From: Albifimbria verrucaria
Taxonomy: Eukaryota; Ascomycota; Sordariomycetes; Hypocreales; Stachybotryaceae
DNA: 64,000 bases
Assembly: GCA_020081605.1 (NCBI GenBank)
Contig: JAHREC010000016.1
Location: 620,001-684,000, forward strand
Reading direction: 5' to 3'
A program made the translations under genes and the position numbers. A model generated the notes under the pieces. The model saw only the letters and a program-made list of their open reading frames with translations. It was not told the DNA's origin and did not search any database. Below are positions 1-11,603 of this stretch, piece by piece. Numbering within the stretch: the first letter of the stretch is position 1; each line of letters starts with the position of its first letter.

Positions 1-218
1 GAACGCGAGGCCACAAACAAGAACTAAAACACCGATGCCCAACAATCTGCCCAGAACCTCCAGAAGCTCCAAAGACTCTTGGGCGGACGACGGCTTCTGA
101 AGAAGTATGATACCTAGAGAAAAAGTTGAAACGGTTGGAAGACGGAGAGGACGTTCTAGATGACAGCCACTTTTCTCCCTCCTTTCGTGCAACGCCAACC
201 CGCTTCTGCTTTGCGTAG
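1..218 (+). pseudogene. 3' tail of a truncated coiled-coil coding sequence
   Basis: The window opens inside what looks like a protein 3' end. From position 31 a frame reads a Gln/Leu/Lys-rich heptad-like stretch (TDAQQSAQNLQKLQRLLGGR) up to a stop at 115-117. Assuming one lost base near that stop, the frame continues with another charged helical stretch (KKLKRLEDGEDVLDDS) to a stop at 216-218. Another lost A near 26-29 would extend it upstream. I do not recognise the family. Charged coiled-coil tails of this kind occur in fungal pogo/Fot1-type transposases, but no catalytic domain is visible, so that is a guess. It could be a live gene with indel errors, a decayed element or chance. Confidence 0.3.
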
Positions 219-2346
219 CAATCTTCAGAGTCGCAGGAAGGAGCCCTTGTCTGGGGAAGACCGTTGTAAAGAAATCGATGGGCGCAATAATCCTCCGTTC
301 CTACGTTGTGACCTTGGTTTCGGCAGTCATTTCGTCCCTTTACAATCCCTGAGGAAGGCTGCCAAGCGGGAACTGGGATTACGGTCTACAGGCATACCTT
401 CTGGGAAAGATGTGCAGAGACCTACACATGACTTGCGTCTTTTGTCGACGGTTCAGACAGCCGTTACAGTAGAATAAGCCATCCTCAGGTCGGGGCGGGG
501 CGGGAGACGGCAGCATGCAACCCTACTTGTCCAGAACCCGGCTTACCCGCTGCGCTTTGGGCAACATTTGGCAAGGTTGTGTCTCTCCTGACTCCTCATG
601 TATGGATTACCTAGACCCATGGAAAGACTGCCTGGGTACCCATGGAACTGCATCGCTAGATGAACGAATGTGGCCGACATTTGTATTTCCGCTCTTCTAT
701 CCACCTTTGAGTAGGGAGGTGACTCCTTCGTCGGCAGTCCATAGCGTATGCACGTGCTGACAACCTGTCAAACCAAGGGGCCTTGACACCTCCCTCAAGG
801 AGGCCATCGTAAGCGTCAATCTCAGTCGGTAAGCAGCCTGATCGAGGGCATCGAGCTTATCTGTCAAACCGATGAGTAGCCCCATGTCGGTGGCTTTTTT
901 GCTGCGGGCGGCACGGTTAGGCCCGTTGACCAAAGGACAAGCTAGGACGCTGCCGTTGACGCCAACGACTCTTTGACCCCTAAAGCCAGACAGACACCTA
1001 AGCATAACTATTTGGAAAAAGGGTAGTGGATATCACTATGTACAAGTGGATAGATTGCTGCAACTCACAAGAGGAGAGTACCACTCTCAGGGCACACAGC
1101 AGGGCCACCTTGGCAGAGGCCGTTTCCTGCAGAAACCAATCTGAGCAAGGGTATCGTTTAGTTTTGTGGGCAACTGGCTTCGGCCAGTCTGGAAATAGCC
1201 AAGATGATCATGTCAGTTTCGACAGGGGACAAACCGAACAAATCAAAAGCGCCACCACCGGCTCCTATCCACTTACCCGCATTCACTTCCAAGTTTCTCG
1301 GACGTTGAATGGCCCCAGGAGAGAAGTGGGAACCAGGTTATGATTCCGAGAACCCTTGCTTCCATTCATGTGGTGGGACGGCGCGGTTTTGGTATTGGAC
1401 TCGGCTGTTGTTGGATTGTTACCCCGGTTGCTCGGTTGAGGATGCAAATGCAGATGCTACATTGCATCCTTGCACCAAGGACTTGGAGGAAGGGGTTCGC
1501 CACAGGGGACTGAGTCCCCGTCAGACCATCAACGGTTTCGATACCTGTATCTGGAATTGTGTGGAATAAACCCTCTCCTCTCGGTGAATGATCAGCCTTC
1601 TCGGTTAGTGCACAGCCTGACGTGATTCTACCGCTACCCTGTCCCAACCCCTCCACTGTTTCAACAATAGGTCGTGTAGGTTAAACTGAAGAAAACGCTC
1701 GAAATACCCTTGAGCTAGTAGCTGCGCGTGCTTTGACGACATACATCGAGACCCTGCCTTTGGAGTTAATCGAGCGCAGATTGACTGTGTCCCAGCGAAT
1801 CCTTGGATTGAAGCTGAAGATTTACCTCGTCAACTAGACCCAATTGAGTGGCGATACTGCAAGCCAGCTCCTCACGCGCACAGCGAACAAGGCCGTTCCT
1901 TGCATGCATTGGATCCATCCACGTTCTGGAGTACATTTCCGGCGCCTCGTTGTAGGAGCTCGAACTTGTGGGCCGGGGAGGCCCTCGCAGATAGGACATT
2001 AACTTCCCCACGGGCAACATGTGCCCTCCGTGGCCAGAGCTCATTGCCCCAAGCCTATTGTCTTCGAGCCCTCCGCAACCAGGAGTCTCAAGGGCGATGC
2101 TTCAATCGATCCACCCTCCATCTTCGGCCAAACATGTTGGCGCTATTGGCCTGGTTACCAGGCGGGTGGGTTAAGGGGCTTGTTGAATAGTGATTGTCTT
2201 CTATTGTTGGTTGCACGGACTATCGGAGGGGCAGACTTGTCGTATGTTGATAAACCGACGGACTGCCCCTCCTCCGCAATCTAGCAACAGCTGCTTACTC
2301 TTGTCTTAATTTTCGATTGTTGAACTGTAGTGAACTGTTTAGTACC
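219..2346. other. intergenic, no supported gene
   Basis: No family is recognisable here. The only stretch that reads somewhat like protein lies on the minus strand at about 697-1005, with a helical Leu/Ala-rich segment (TDKLDALDQAAYRLRLTLTM). It has no partner exons or known motif and may be a gene relic. The final 100 bp serve as leader of the flavoenzyme gene that follows. Confidence 0.4.
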
Positions 2347-4243
2347 ATGGCTGCTCAGGATTTGAATTCACCTTTGACTACATCGTCGCTGGCGGCGGTA
2401 CGGCTGGCCTGGTCCTGGCCTCCAGGCTTAGTGAGGATGCCGGAGTGCGCGTCCTCGTCGTTGAGGCCGGCGGCGACCGCGGAAGCGATCCTCTGGTCTT
2501 GACTCCTGGTCTGGTGCCTGCCACCTATGGCAAGGACGAGTACGACTGGAACTTCATTTCACCACCCCAAGTAAGCCAATGCTTAGCATAGAAAGCGGGG
2601 AGGCGTATCACGACGCTAACATCGAGGCAGCCAAGCTTGAACAACCGCCAGGTCAACCAAGCTCGAGGAAAATGCTTGGGCGGTTCTTCAGCCATCAATT
2701 TCATGATGGCGCTGTACTCCTCCCGCCACAACATTGACAGTTGGGCAAAGCTGGGAAACAAGGGATGGGACTACGATAGCCTTGCGCCCTACTATCGCAA
2801 ATCCGGCACGGTCCACGATCCCAATGCCTCGACAAAGGATATTTGCGGCATGACCTACCACGACGAGTCTCTGAAGGGTGATGGTCCTGTGCAGATCTCG
2901 TTTGGTGAAGGTTTCGGCCCCGTCAACACGGCTTGGATGGGCGCATTTGCCAAGTTTGGACTTCAGATGACCGCTGATGTCAGATCAGGCAAGGCCATGG
3001 GTGCGTTCCAAAACGGTGCCACCATTGACCCTGAGACGAAGACGAGGAGCTTCGCCCAGACTGCATACCTTACTCCTGATGTGCTGAAGCGCGAGAACTT
3101 GGCCGTCTTGACTGAGACGCTGGTGACCAAGATTCTTCTTGAGAAGAAGGACAATGGCGACGTGGTGGCCACGGGTATTACGACCCGCGGAAAGGACGGC
3201 GCAGAAAAGACCTACCAGGCCAGCCGTGAGGTGATCTTGGCCGCCGGTGCGCTGCAGTCTCCCCAGCTCCTGGAAGTCTCTGGCATTGGTGGCAAGGCGC
3301 TTCTCGAAAGCCTCGACATCCCTGTCATCGTAGACAATCCCAATGTTGGCGAGCACTTGCAGGACCACCCCATCGTCTGCCAGAGCTTCGAGGTTAACCC
3401 CGACGTGCCTTCGGGCGATATTCTCCGCGACCCCAACATCCTGAACGCTGTTGTCGGACAGTACCAGGCATCGCGGGAGGGCCCCATGGGCCAGAGCACC
3501 ATCTCGGTGGCTTACACACCCTCACGGATGCCAACGGTCTGGCTTCGCGAGAAGTCAAGGAGTCGATCCTTAACGAGGCGCTGCCCAAGGCGGATGCCTC
3601 GCAGAAGCTGCCGTCCACTGAGAAGGAGACTGAGCTGCTGCGCGACACAGTGCTGAAGGAGGACGAACCCATCATCCAGCACATTCTCTTCCCCTCCCAG
3701 ATCACCATCCGACAGGAGCCCCAGAGCATGGCCGAATACCTGCTCCCATCCATGCCCGAGAACTACATGACGGTCATGTCAATCCTCAACCACCCGTTCT
3801 CGCGTGGTTCTTGCCACATCACATCGAGCGACATCAACGTCAAGCCGACGTGGGACCCCAAGTACAACGCCAACCCAGTGGATCTCGAGTTGCTGGCGCA
3901 CACCGTGCAGTTCGTGGAGAAGCTGGTCCGGACCGAGCCTCTCAGCGGCATCTTCAAGGAGGGCGGCGCGCGTCTGCCCGACGTCAAGGGCGACACGCTC
4001 GAACAGGCGCGCGAGGTGGTGCGTCAGCGTCAGATCAGCGTCTTCCACCCGACCAGTTCGTGCGCTATGTTGCCGAAAGAGCTGGGTGGTGTGGTAGACG
4101 AGCGCCTCCGGGTCTACGGCGTTAAGAACCTGAGGATCGCCGACGCCAGTATCGTGCCCCTGGAGCCCCTTGGCAACATTGTCAACACAGTGTATGCAGT
4201 GGCCGAGAGGGCTGCCGATCTTATCAAGGAGGACAGGCAGTAA
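2347..4243 (+). CDS. GMC-family FAD-dependent oxidoreductase (choline dehydrogenase/aryl-alcohol oxidase type)
   Basis: A flavoprotein that oxidises an alcohol or related substrate using FAD. Seen: an N-terminal dinucleotide-binding motif (VAGGGTAGLVLASRLSE) at about 2375-2440; GMC signature 1 (GGSSAINFMMALYSSRHNID) at about 2680; signature 2 (GALQSPQLLEVSGIG) at about 3250; and the C-terminal active-site block HPTSSCAM near 4048, with Asn at the second catalytic position (GNIVNTVYA), as in His/Asn-type members. One intron, 2571-2630, has donor GTAAGC, branch CGCTAAC and acceptor CAG. The product of about 610 aa has normal family length and no obvious signal peptide. The start ATG is followed by a one-base loss in the TTT run at 2361-2363, and a second loss lies in the CCC run at 3519-3521; both look like sequencing deletions. 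An AATAAA lies at 4378-4383. The substrate cannot be told from the sequence. Confidence 0.9.
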
Positions 4244-6600
4244 GGCGATCAGCCCAGTGGTTTTAGACAAGGAGCTGATGGTTTGAGGGAGAGTGAGTTT
4301 CGGGAAGGTCAAGCGATGCTTATCAGATCATCAATAAGTGTAGCCTAGAACAGCGAACAGACATACGAGCTCGTTCAAATAAACGATGTATTGTATGAAA
4401 AAGAATATCGCCTGCATTTACGATGTGTAGAAGTGCTGGTCAGGTGACGCTCGCTACGCTGGAAACTGTCTCGAAGCGGCCGGCAGAGCAAAGTACCCCG
4501 GAAGTAGCGATGACATGGATGTACGTTTGCTCACGCCCAAGCTGTACTATGGCATGCAGGTTTGCAGTATCTAAGCGGTACCCACAATCGCTGAAGGACT
4601 TTGGTCCCATTAATGGCATTTCCACAATGGCATGCCTTCATCCAACAAAACCGCATGGCATTCTTTAAGGAGGAAGCCAAGGGCCTTCTATGCCCCTTGC
4701 TTGGACCAAACCGCTCAATGACTGGCACGGCCCGCAATATGTTTCATGCAGATTAAGGTAGAACATCTCGGAGATTTGGCAGATCGAAGTCGACATATCC
4801 AACAGCCCGTTGGCAATACTTGAACCAGATGTAAGTAGGGCACCCGAGCCAACGTCTCTATGGCTACGTCGGCAAGGCTCTCAGGGAATCTCAGCCGCGT
4901 GTGAGCCCCAGTGCTTCCACAATCGACTAAATACGCCACTGAGTACAGGCTACAAGTAGCGGTGAGATGCGTAAGATATCACGGCCAGCACATGTTGTGG
5001 GATACTGATCACGCGACGGTATGGTGCTTACTTGGTTCCGGGGTCGCGAGGCTCTTGAGTCATCTTGGAAGGATGAGCGTACCAGATATCACAGTTCGGC
5101 GTCTAAGCTGCTGCACAGATGGCTTGGAAAATGTGGCATCGGTGTTTTTCGGCATGGATGGTGATGTGGTTGAGTTATCCAGGTATTAGGACGATATTAG
5201 GCATGAGCAAGTTGTCTATGATTATCTGCAGAGAAGGAACAATATGCATTGGAAACAGCAACCACAGTCGTTGCCTACCTCTTCACCTACCTACTAGGTA
5301 GTTGTCATGCTGCTTCTGTGCTAAAGAGCTATAGAGAGAAGAAGAACCGTCGCCTTGCCGTATCTGGTGAGCTGAACTTGTTGTGTCACAAACCTCTCTG
5401 TGAATCAATCACAAGAGTCTAGAACACGTAAAGCCAGATCACCGGAGTCATAACACCGCCATGTACAGAATACAGCGCAGGACTATACAGAGCCCGTGAG
5501 TTTCTTTTCCGATTTGTCTCAAAGCCACCCGCAGTCGCTGGGCGCATTGTTTCTGCGACGACGACCCTTGCTTGATTGGGCATCAGGGGCCGCGCCCAAT
5601 CTAGGTACTTGTAAGAAGTACCTTAAAGTAAACAGAGCAACTCCACCAGTATCAGTAGGTTCCTACAATGCTACCTGGTAGGGCTTGGGGTTGGCATTCT
5701 GCTGTGGTGGCAGCGGCACCGGTCCGGCCACGGCAACAGGCTTCATGGAGCAGCTGACGAGATGGGGTTTGATCATACGGCAGCCAGCAGGCCAATTTTA
5801 CCACATGGCGTTAATCTTCAAACCCGATTCATGCCGCCTTATCGCGAAGGGGAGGCTACTATATGTAGGTACTACCTACCTCCTACTAACCTTAGCAGAT
5901 GGTAGGCTGGTAAAGGGTACACGGCACAGTATCAGATGCATCTGAATTCCCATTGGCTGCGGCAAGTGTCGAGGGTAGCGATACTTGGCTAGGCGGTACC
6001 TGGCGTCCACGTGCGACAGGCGATGGATTTAGTAAACGGGCCTTGGCTTTGACGGTTGTCCTCCTTTCTCTTGGTGCAGAGGGATCTTGCTACATTTTTG
6101 GCTTGCGAATTTCATGCATGGAGGTTCAACATGTTCGTACGGGCGACAAGTCCATGAAGTACCCGAGTCGAGTAGGATCAGCGTCTTCCTGTTGGTGTTT
6201 GTCTCTGTTTGTCGTTTGTGCCAACCGCTCCTTAGCCAACCAGGCCCAGGCGGCTCTTGTGCCTGTCTGTGTTCAGACTGGGAGATACTTGTCTGGCAAG
6301 TACCGTGGCGTACCGGTAACTGGAGGGAGGAATTTTATAGTGCGGCTGCGTCCTCAAGCAAACACCCAAGCATGGAAAAGCAAACATGGAGGGGACGAAA
6401 TGGTTTGTCGGATGGTCGCACAAGACTCTTCACAAGGCCTTGGAGATCAGGTATCCATCAAGCAAATCACCGGCGTTCCCCCTCTCTTGCGAAGCCTCGT
6501 GCGGACCTGAACTGAAGGCCTCGAGGTCTCTCCTCTATCCATTCAGGGCTGACATCACTGCCTATCACGAGTACCAGTACCGGCACTGATAGACGGGCCA
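4244..6600. other. intergenic, no supported gene
   Basis: 3' region of the flavoenzyme gene (AATAAA at 4378-4383) followed by sequence without a recognisable gene. TACCTA/TAGGTA-rich palindromic clusters occur at about 5274-5301 and 5868-5900. An open frame of 185 codons at 5953-6510 has no domain, and its overlapping frames are equally long, so I do not call it. Confidence 0.45.
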
Positions 6601-7284
6601 GGGCTGTGTCTGGCTTGGAACCACCGCGGTTGTTTGTACCGGATACTTTTGCTCTCCACCACCTCACTGCGACAAGGTACCTCAAGGCCAGGTACCCACC
6701 CAGTCAGCGCCTGTTGGCAGCACACCACTGGCGGGCCTTGCCAGGTACTTGCCTCCAGGGCACGCGCTGCCACCAAACACAAGTATCGCTACCTCAGCCC
6801 GTCCGTGTCCACTCGCTCCCGCACAACTTTCTCCCACCTCCAGCCATTGACGACGACGACGACGACATACCTCACTCAGTCAGTCTGTCCCTCCTCCTCG
6901 ACGCCGCGATACCCTCCTTTGCATCCGGCGCTGTTCCACGGAATGAGATAGACGATAGGGTTCGTTCCAGCTCCTCCTCTTGACTGCCGTCCCTCTCTCC
7001 TCCGCACACAGTGCCCTCGCGGCTCTGTCAAACCCCCGCCCATCGAGCCTCTCTCTCCTATCTATCTATCCTATCCCTCCGCACATAAGCATCGCGACCA
7101 CCTCTTCCCACCCCATCAACTCCTCTGCTACCTTGAAGTCCCCTCGTCCCATGCATCCACGTTGACCCGCGCTCATCGCAGTCCGGTACATGGTCCAGAC
7201 CTGCCTCCGCATCGCCGCCTTCGCTCCGCCGCCCTCCTCGCCGGTCCTCCTCCCCGGCCGGCGCTGTGACATAGTCTCGCCACC
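6600..7284 (+). promoter_or_regulatory. CT-rich promoter/5' leader of the SAPS gene, with an overlapping upstream ORF
   Basis: Pyrimidine-rich sequence (many CTCTC, TCCTC and CTATCTATC tracts) runs up to the SAPS start codon at 7285, typical of fungal promoters and 5' UTRs. An ATG at 7190 opens a frame of 110 codons that overlaps the main start and ends at 7522. If it is present in the mature mRNA it would be an inhibitory upstream ORF. A 5' UTR intron removing it cannot be excluded. Confidence 0.5.
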
Positions 7285-10200
7285 ATGTTTTGGAGATTTG
7301 GTGGCTACGCCAACATCTCCACCATCGATACCATCCTCGATAAGCCCGACTTCACCCTCGAAGAGCTGCTCGACGAGAGCGACCTTATCCAGGAGCTCAA
7401 GCAGCACAACACTAAGCTCATCGAGTACCTGCGCGAGGACAAGGTCCTCAAGAAGCTGCTCGAGTATGTCGTCGCCCCCAAGCTCGAGGTCGTTGCCGCC
7501 CCGACGAATCTGCCGACGATGAATTGAAGGCCAAGACTCGACTCCTGCCCTTCTCCTGCCCTGGCGCCTCTCGCCTGTCCGACTCGGATGTCAACGACGA
7601 AGATGAGCAGGAGAAGAAGCGCAACCGCTACGCGTTTGTCGCCTGTGAGGTTCTCAGCTCCGATACCTGGTCCATCTATGAGGCCCTTACCGAGAACCGC
7701 GACCTCATCCGCAACTTTTGGGTCTTTCTTTCTCGCCCCGCGCCCTTGGACCCATTGCAGGCCAGCTACTTCACAAAAGTCAACGAGTCGCTATTCGAGA
7801 AGAAGACGGAGGACATGATGAAGCTGCTGCGCAGTCTTCCGGATGCTGTCCCCAACTTGCTCAAGCATGTCGAGTGCCCCATGATCATGGACTTGCTCCT
7901 CAAGATCATTGCCCTTGATCGGAGTGAGGGCGGTCAGGAGTCGTCGAGGTACGTACTTGCGCACACATCCTTGTCCCGTTTCTCCAGTGTTGTAACTGAC
8001 GTGCATTTCGCTTTGCTAGTGGCTCTACTCCAAGGACATTATCCCATCACTGCTGTCCTGCCTCAGCCCCGAGAACAGCTGGGTCATGCAAACGGCTGCT
8101 GGAGAGTTCATCAAGGCAATCATCACCATCTCCGCAAACGCCTCGCAGAATGAGCAGCAGTGCATTGGCCCCAACGAGCTTACCCGCCAGCTTGTCTCCA
8201 AGCAATGCGTCGAACAGCTTATCAGCTATATGCTTGGCGGTGGCAACCCGCTGACGGTCGGTGTCGGTATCATCATCGAGGTCATTAGAAAGAACAACTC
8301 CGATTACGACCCAGACGTGGGTACCGAAGCCAACGCAGTACCATCCAGCCGAGACCCCATCTACCTAGGCACTCTCCTTCGTCTGTTTGCACAGAACGTT
8401 CCCAAATTCATGAGTTTCATCATGGATCCGCCCACTCAAAAGGCCAGCCTGGACTCGACGTTTGGAGACAAGCTGCAGCCTCTTGGCTTTGACCGCTTCA
8501 AGACCTGCGAGTTGATGGCAGAGCTCCTCCACTGCAGCAACATGGGCCTGCTCAACGAAGTTGGATCAGAGCAGTTGATCGCAATCCGAGATGCCCAGCG
8601 GCACAAGCTGCGATCTCAAGGCAAGCTTGGCCCACAGAAGGAGGAGGACAGTACCGGCGACGAGCTCACTATGCGAGCTCCTCATCCGGGGCAGGATGAG
8701 AGCCGCCGACTGGAAGTCACAAATGCCGACGATGATGGATTCGAAGAAGTTGAGCCAAGCAGAGAGATGAGCGAGGATACGTCCCATGAATTTGTCAAGG
8801 CGGAAGAGGATATGCCCCTCCTCCCTTGGCATCGTTCTTGGAAAAGGACGAAGATGAGTTCGTAGATGAGCCGCTCAGCTCACCTAGGCTTACCACGGCC
8901 GGCGACAAGATCCATGAGCAGCAATTTGAAGAGCCGGATCTCGTGGTCCCACCTTTGTCGCCAACAAAGTCCAAGTCTGCTTTACTTGCTCAGAAAGAAG
9001 AAGCCAAGCCCGCCGATGCTACTAAGACGGACGATAAATCTGGAGCGAACGATGATGCAAAGACTGCCCCAAGCGCTGAGCCAGGCTTGTCTAAACCCTC
9101 AACCGAGGATAAGCCTTCTACCGCGGAAGCCACTTTACTCCCTGATACGACTATTCCTGAGGTCGAGCGTTCCCTGTCTCCTCATCCTGAAGACAAGCCT
9201 GCGCCCTTGTTTGCTGCGCAGTCTGCACCTCAAGCGCCTACCCAAGAATCGCAACAGCCTCAAGGAGCCGAGTCAAAGCCAAGCGTTACCGATGCGCAGC
9301 CAGAAGCACCACCTACCTCTCAGCTCTCAACTGAGTCAGTACAAGGGACAACAATCCTTCACCCCCGCCCGAGGAGCCACTTCAGGCTGCTGAATCTGCC
9401 CCAGTCGAGCCGGTGGTGGGCGACTACCTGAAGATGCAGTTTGTTGAGCACCGTGTTGTTCCAACCATTTTGGTAAGAGACATTTTCGTCAAGTCGCAAG
9501 TCCTTGATACTAACCTTGCCAGTCCTTCTTTTTCGCTTACCCATGGAACAACTTCCTTCACAATGTGGTCTACGACATTGTGCAGCAAGTTTTCAACGGT
9601 CCTATGGACCGTGGATTTAACCCCACCCTTGCCGTTTCGCTGTTCGAAGCAGCTGACGTGACCACTGCTATCATCAATGGTCAGAAAGCCAGCGACGAGT
9701 CCCAAGCCAAGACCAAGACTCGCATGGGATACATGGGTCACCTTACCCTCATCGCCGAGGAGGTTGTCAAATTCACTGAGCGTAACCCACCGGAGCTCCT
9801 ATCTGAGACAGTATTAGACAGAGTTATGAGCCAGGAGTGGATTAATTATGTCGAGGGTGCTCTAGCGGAGACCCGAGAGAGAGACAACGCCATCCTCGGT
9901 GGTGTTCGTCCAGAGGTTGCTCTGGGCCATAGAGGCAGCATAAGTGGCCAAGGCCTAGGTGGTGTTGGGCTGTCAGGTCTTGGTGGTAGCGGTGGAGGAG
10001 GTGCGCCCTCGGTCAGCGTGTCAAGCGCTCTCACAGATGCTGGCTTGAACGGCGGCATTGAGATGAACGAGAACAGGGGCAACGGAGTTGGGCCTTTTGC
10101 CATTAGCAGGGGACTCTTATGTCTGGTTTCGGAAGCAGCAGCGACGAGGATGATGACGATGCTGACAATGATGAGGAAGATGTTAATTCTGAGGTAAGTG

Positions 10201-11603
10201 AACATTTCCTAAGAGGCCGTGGCAAAGGATTCTTTGAGGCCAGTGGCTTGGCAGACTCGCCGGAGGACGTCATCATGAAATCGCCCGAGGCTATGCGCGA
10301 GGACTCCCAGAGTCAGACGCTGAGATGGACATGCTTATGGGCCCTCCACCGACAACAACAGGCATAGATGCACAGATCACGGGCTTTAGAGAGGACATAT
10401 GGCAACGTCAAGAGGCCGACGAGGAACCCATGGAGGAATATTTGGCAGGCTCGAATCACCTATAGGATGGGCCAGGTTTTGACAAGCATAGCCCGGTGGC
10501 TAGCATGGCCAGACGGAGTTCGAGTGGCGGCACTGAGGCCAGTCTCGTCGAGCTTGAAGGGTTCGAGGGTGTCAGCGTTGATGAGTTGTTGAGCTTCCTA
10601 GCTGGAGCGCTGTTTTAGACATGTTTGTACCATCATTCAGAGCTACTTGTGTAGGAGGAAGCGCCCCTTGGCCCGGGGATATGAGACGATAGGGCTTCAA
10701 TTGTACGATGAGCATTTGGACAGGGTGTATGAAGATTACGGGGTTGCGTGTACGGCGATGTAGGAAATGGAAATGGAAATGGATATCAAAGGACTCCAGT
10801 TGGACGAAGAAAAAGCATCTGGGACACCAAGCCACTGGCCATTGCGCGTTTTCGTTTCTTACGTTCTTCTTTGTCATTTCAATCGATGTTGGGTTTCACT
10901 TGCTGATGAACTCATCTCAGTTCCGCTCATACACCGATTCGCTGAACAACCCAGGCGGTTCAATGGCGCCGCCCTCGATACCACCGCCTCCTCCGCCTCC
11001 GCCGCCCCTGAACATCCCGCCCTCACGGGCTAGACTGCAGCTAGCTGCGCGCCTGGCCATGCATCAGAAGAACAACCAGACGTCTCAACCGTCGTCGGCG
11101 ACACTGCACAATGATGGCGACGATGACGACGGCATCGACCCTTTCGCTGATGCTGACGATGACGTAGATGTAGACGACGATGAGGATGGCTCGCACGGGG
11201 ACAACAGGGGCGCATGGTGGCGCGGTGTGCTTAGGAAGGGTGACGGCGACTCCGACGATGACGACGATGAGTTTGGCGATTTCGCCATGGCTGAGGACGA
11301 CAAAGGCGGCAACGGTGGGGATAACGTCGTGCTGAAGCCGCTAGCAGTGAATCCCGCCAAAGAGAACACACGTACGCTAAGCGGGCTGTGGCCATTCGGT
11401 ACGAAGAAGGAGAAGGGCGCGGCAGAGGAGGACAACGAACTGGGCCCGCAAGGGACGTCGTGGTGTCGCCTTCGGAGGACAAGGGCGAGGAGAGAGGAGG
11501 ACGCGCGATAGAGGTCAAGGAAGCGAAGAGTCGGACGAGCATTGAGGATCCGGATGACGATGATGATTATGGTGCAGAGCTACTGGCTGGGACGCGGGCT
11601 TAA
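7285..11603 (+). CDS. ekc1: SAPS-domain protein, Sit4/Ppe1 phosphatase-associated regulatory subunit (Ekc1/SAP185-190 family)
   Basis: Partner of PP2A-like Sit4/Ppe1 phosphatases; the fission yeast Ekc1 branch acts in chromosome segregation and growth control. Seen: the family N-terminus MFWRFGGYANISTIDTILDK, then the conserved helical core (SANASQNEQQCIGPNELTRQ; NVVYDIVQQVFNGPMDRGFN; TRMGYMGHLTLIAEEVVKF; SQEWINYVEGALAETRERDN), an acidic Asp/Glu stretch, a poly-Pro run (about 10975-11015) and an acidic tail ending TSIEDPDDDDDYG. Introns: about 7953-8019 (GTACTT keeps frame; a GTACGT donor at 7949 does not), 9473-9522, and 10194-10920 joining NSE to FRSYTDSLNNPGG. One-base losses are inferred at 7499-7502 (CCCC), 8815-8818 (CCCC), 9345-9347 (GGG), 10109-10112 (GGGG) and 11452-11454 (GGG). 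Essential in related fungi, so a true pseudogene is unlikely. Confidence 0.9.
10194..10920 (+). other. unusually long third intron of the SAPS gene with coding-like content
   Basis: The donor GTAAGT at 10194 and the acceptor CTCAG at 10911-10920 join two exons that match the family in phase 0. The 727 bp between them is far longer than the other introns (50-71 bp). The first 425 bp stay almost open in the upstream exon's frame if one C is restored at 10306-10308. They encode an acidic, Met/Pro-rich stretch, one TAG near 10464, then more protein-like sequence ending in a stop at 10616-10618. The rest looks like ordinary intron or UTR, with a GGAAAT triplet repeat near 10768-10785. Confidence 0.55.

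Noticed and set aside
2347..4243. Calling the flavoenzyme gene a pseudogene because of two frame breaks
   Set aside because: Both breaks are one-base losses in homopolymers, as in the SAPS gene, which is unlikely to be dead; assembly error explains them better.
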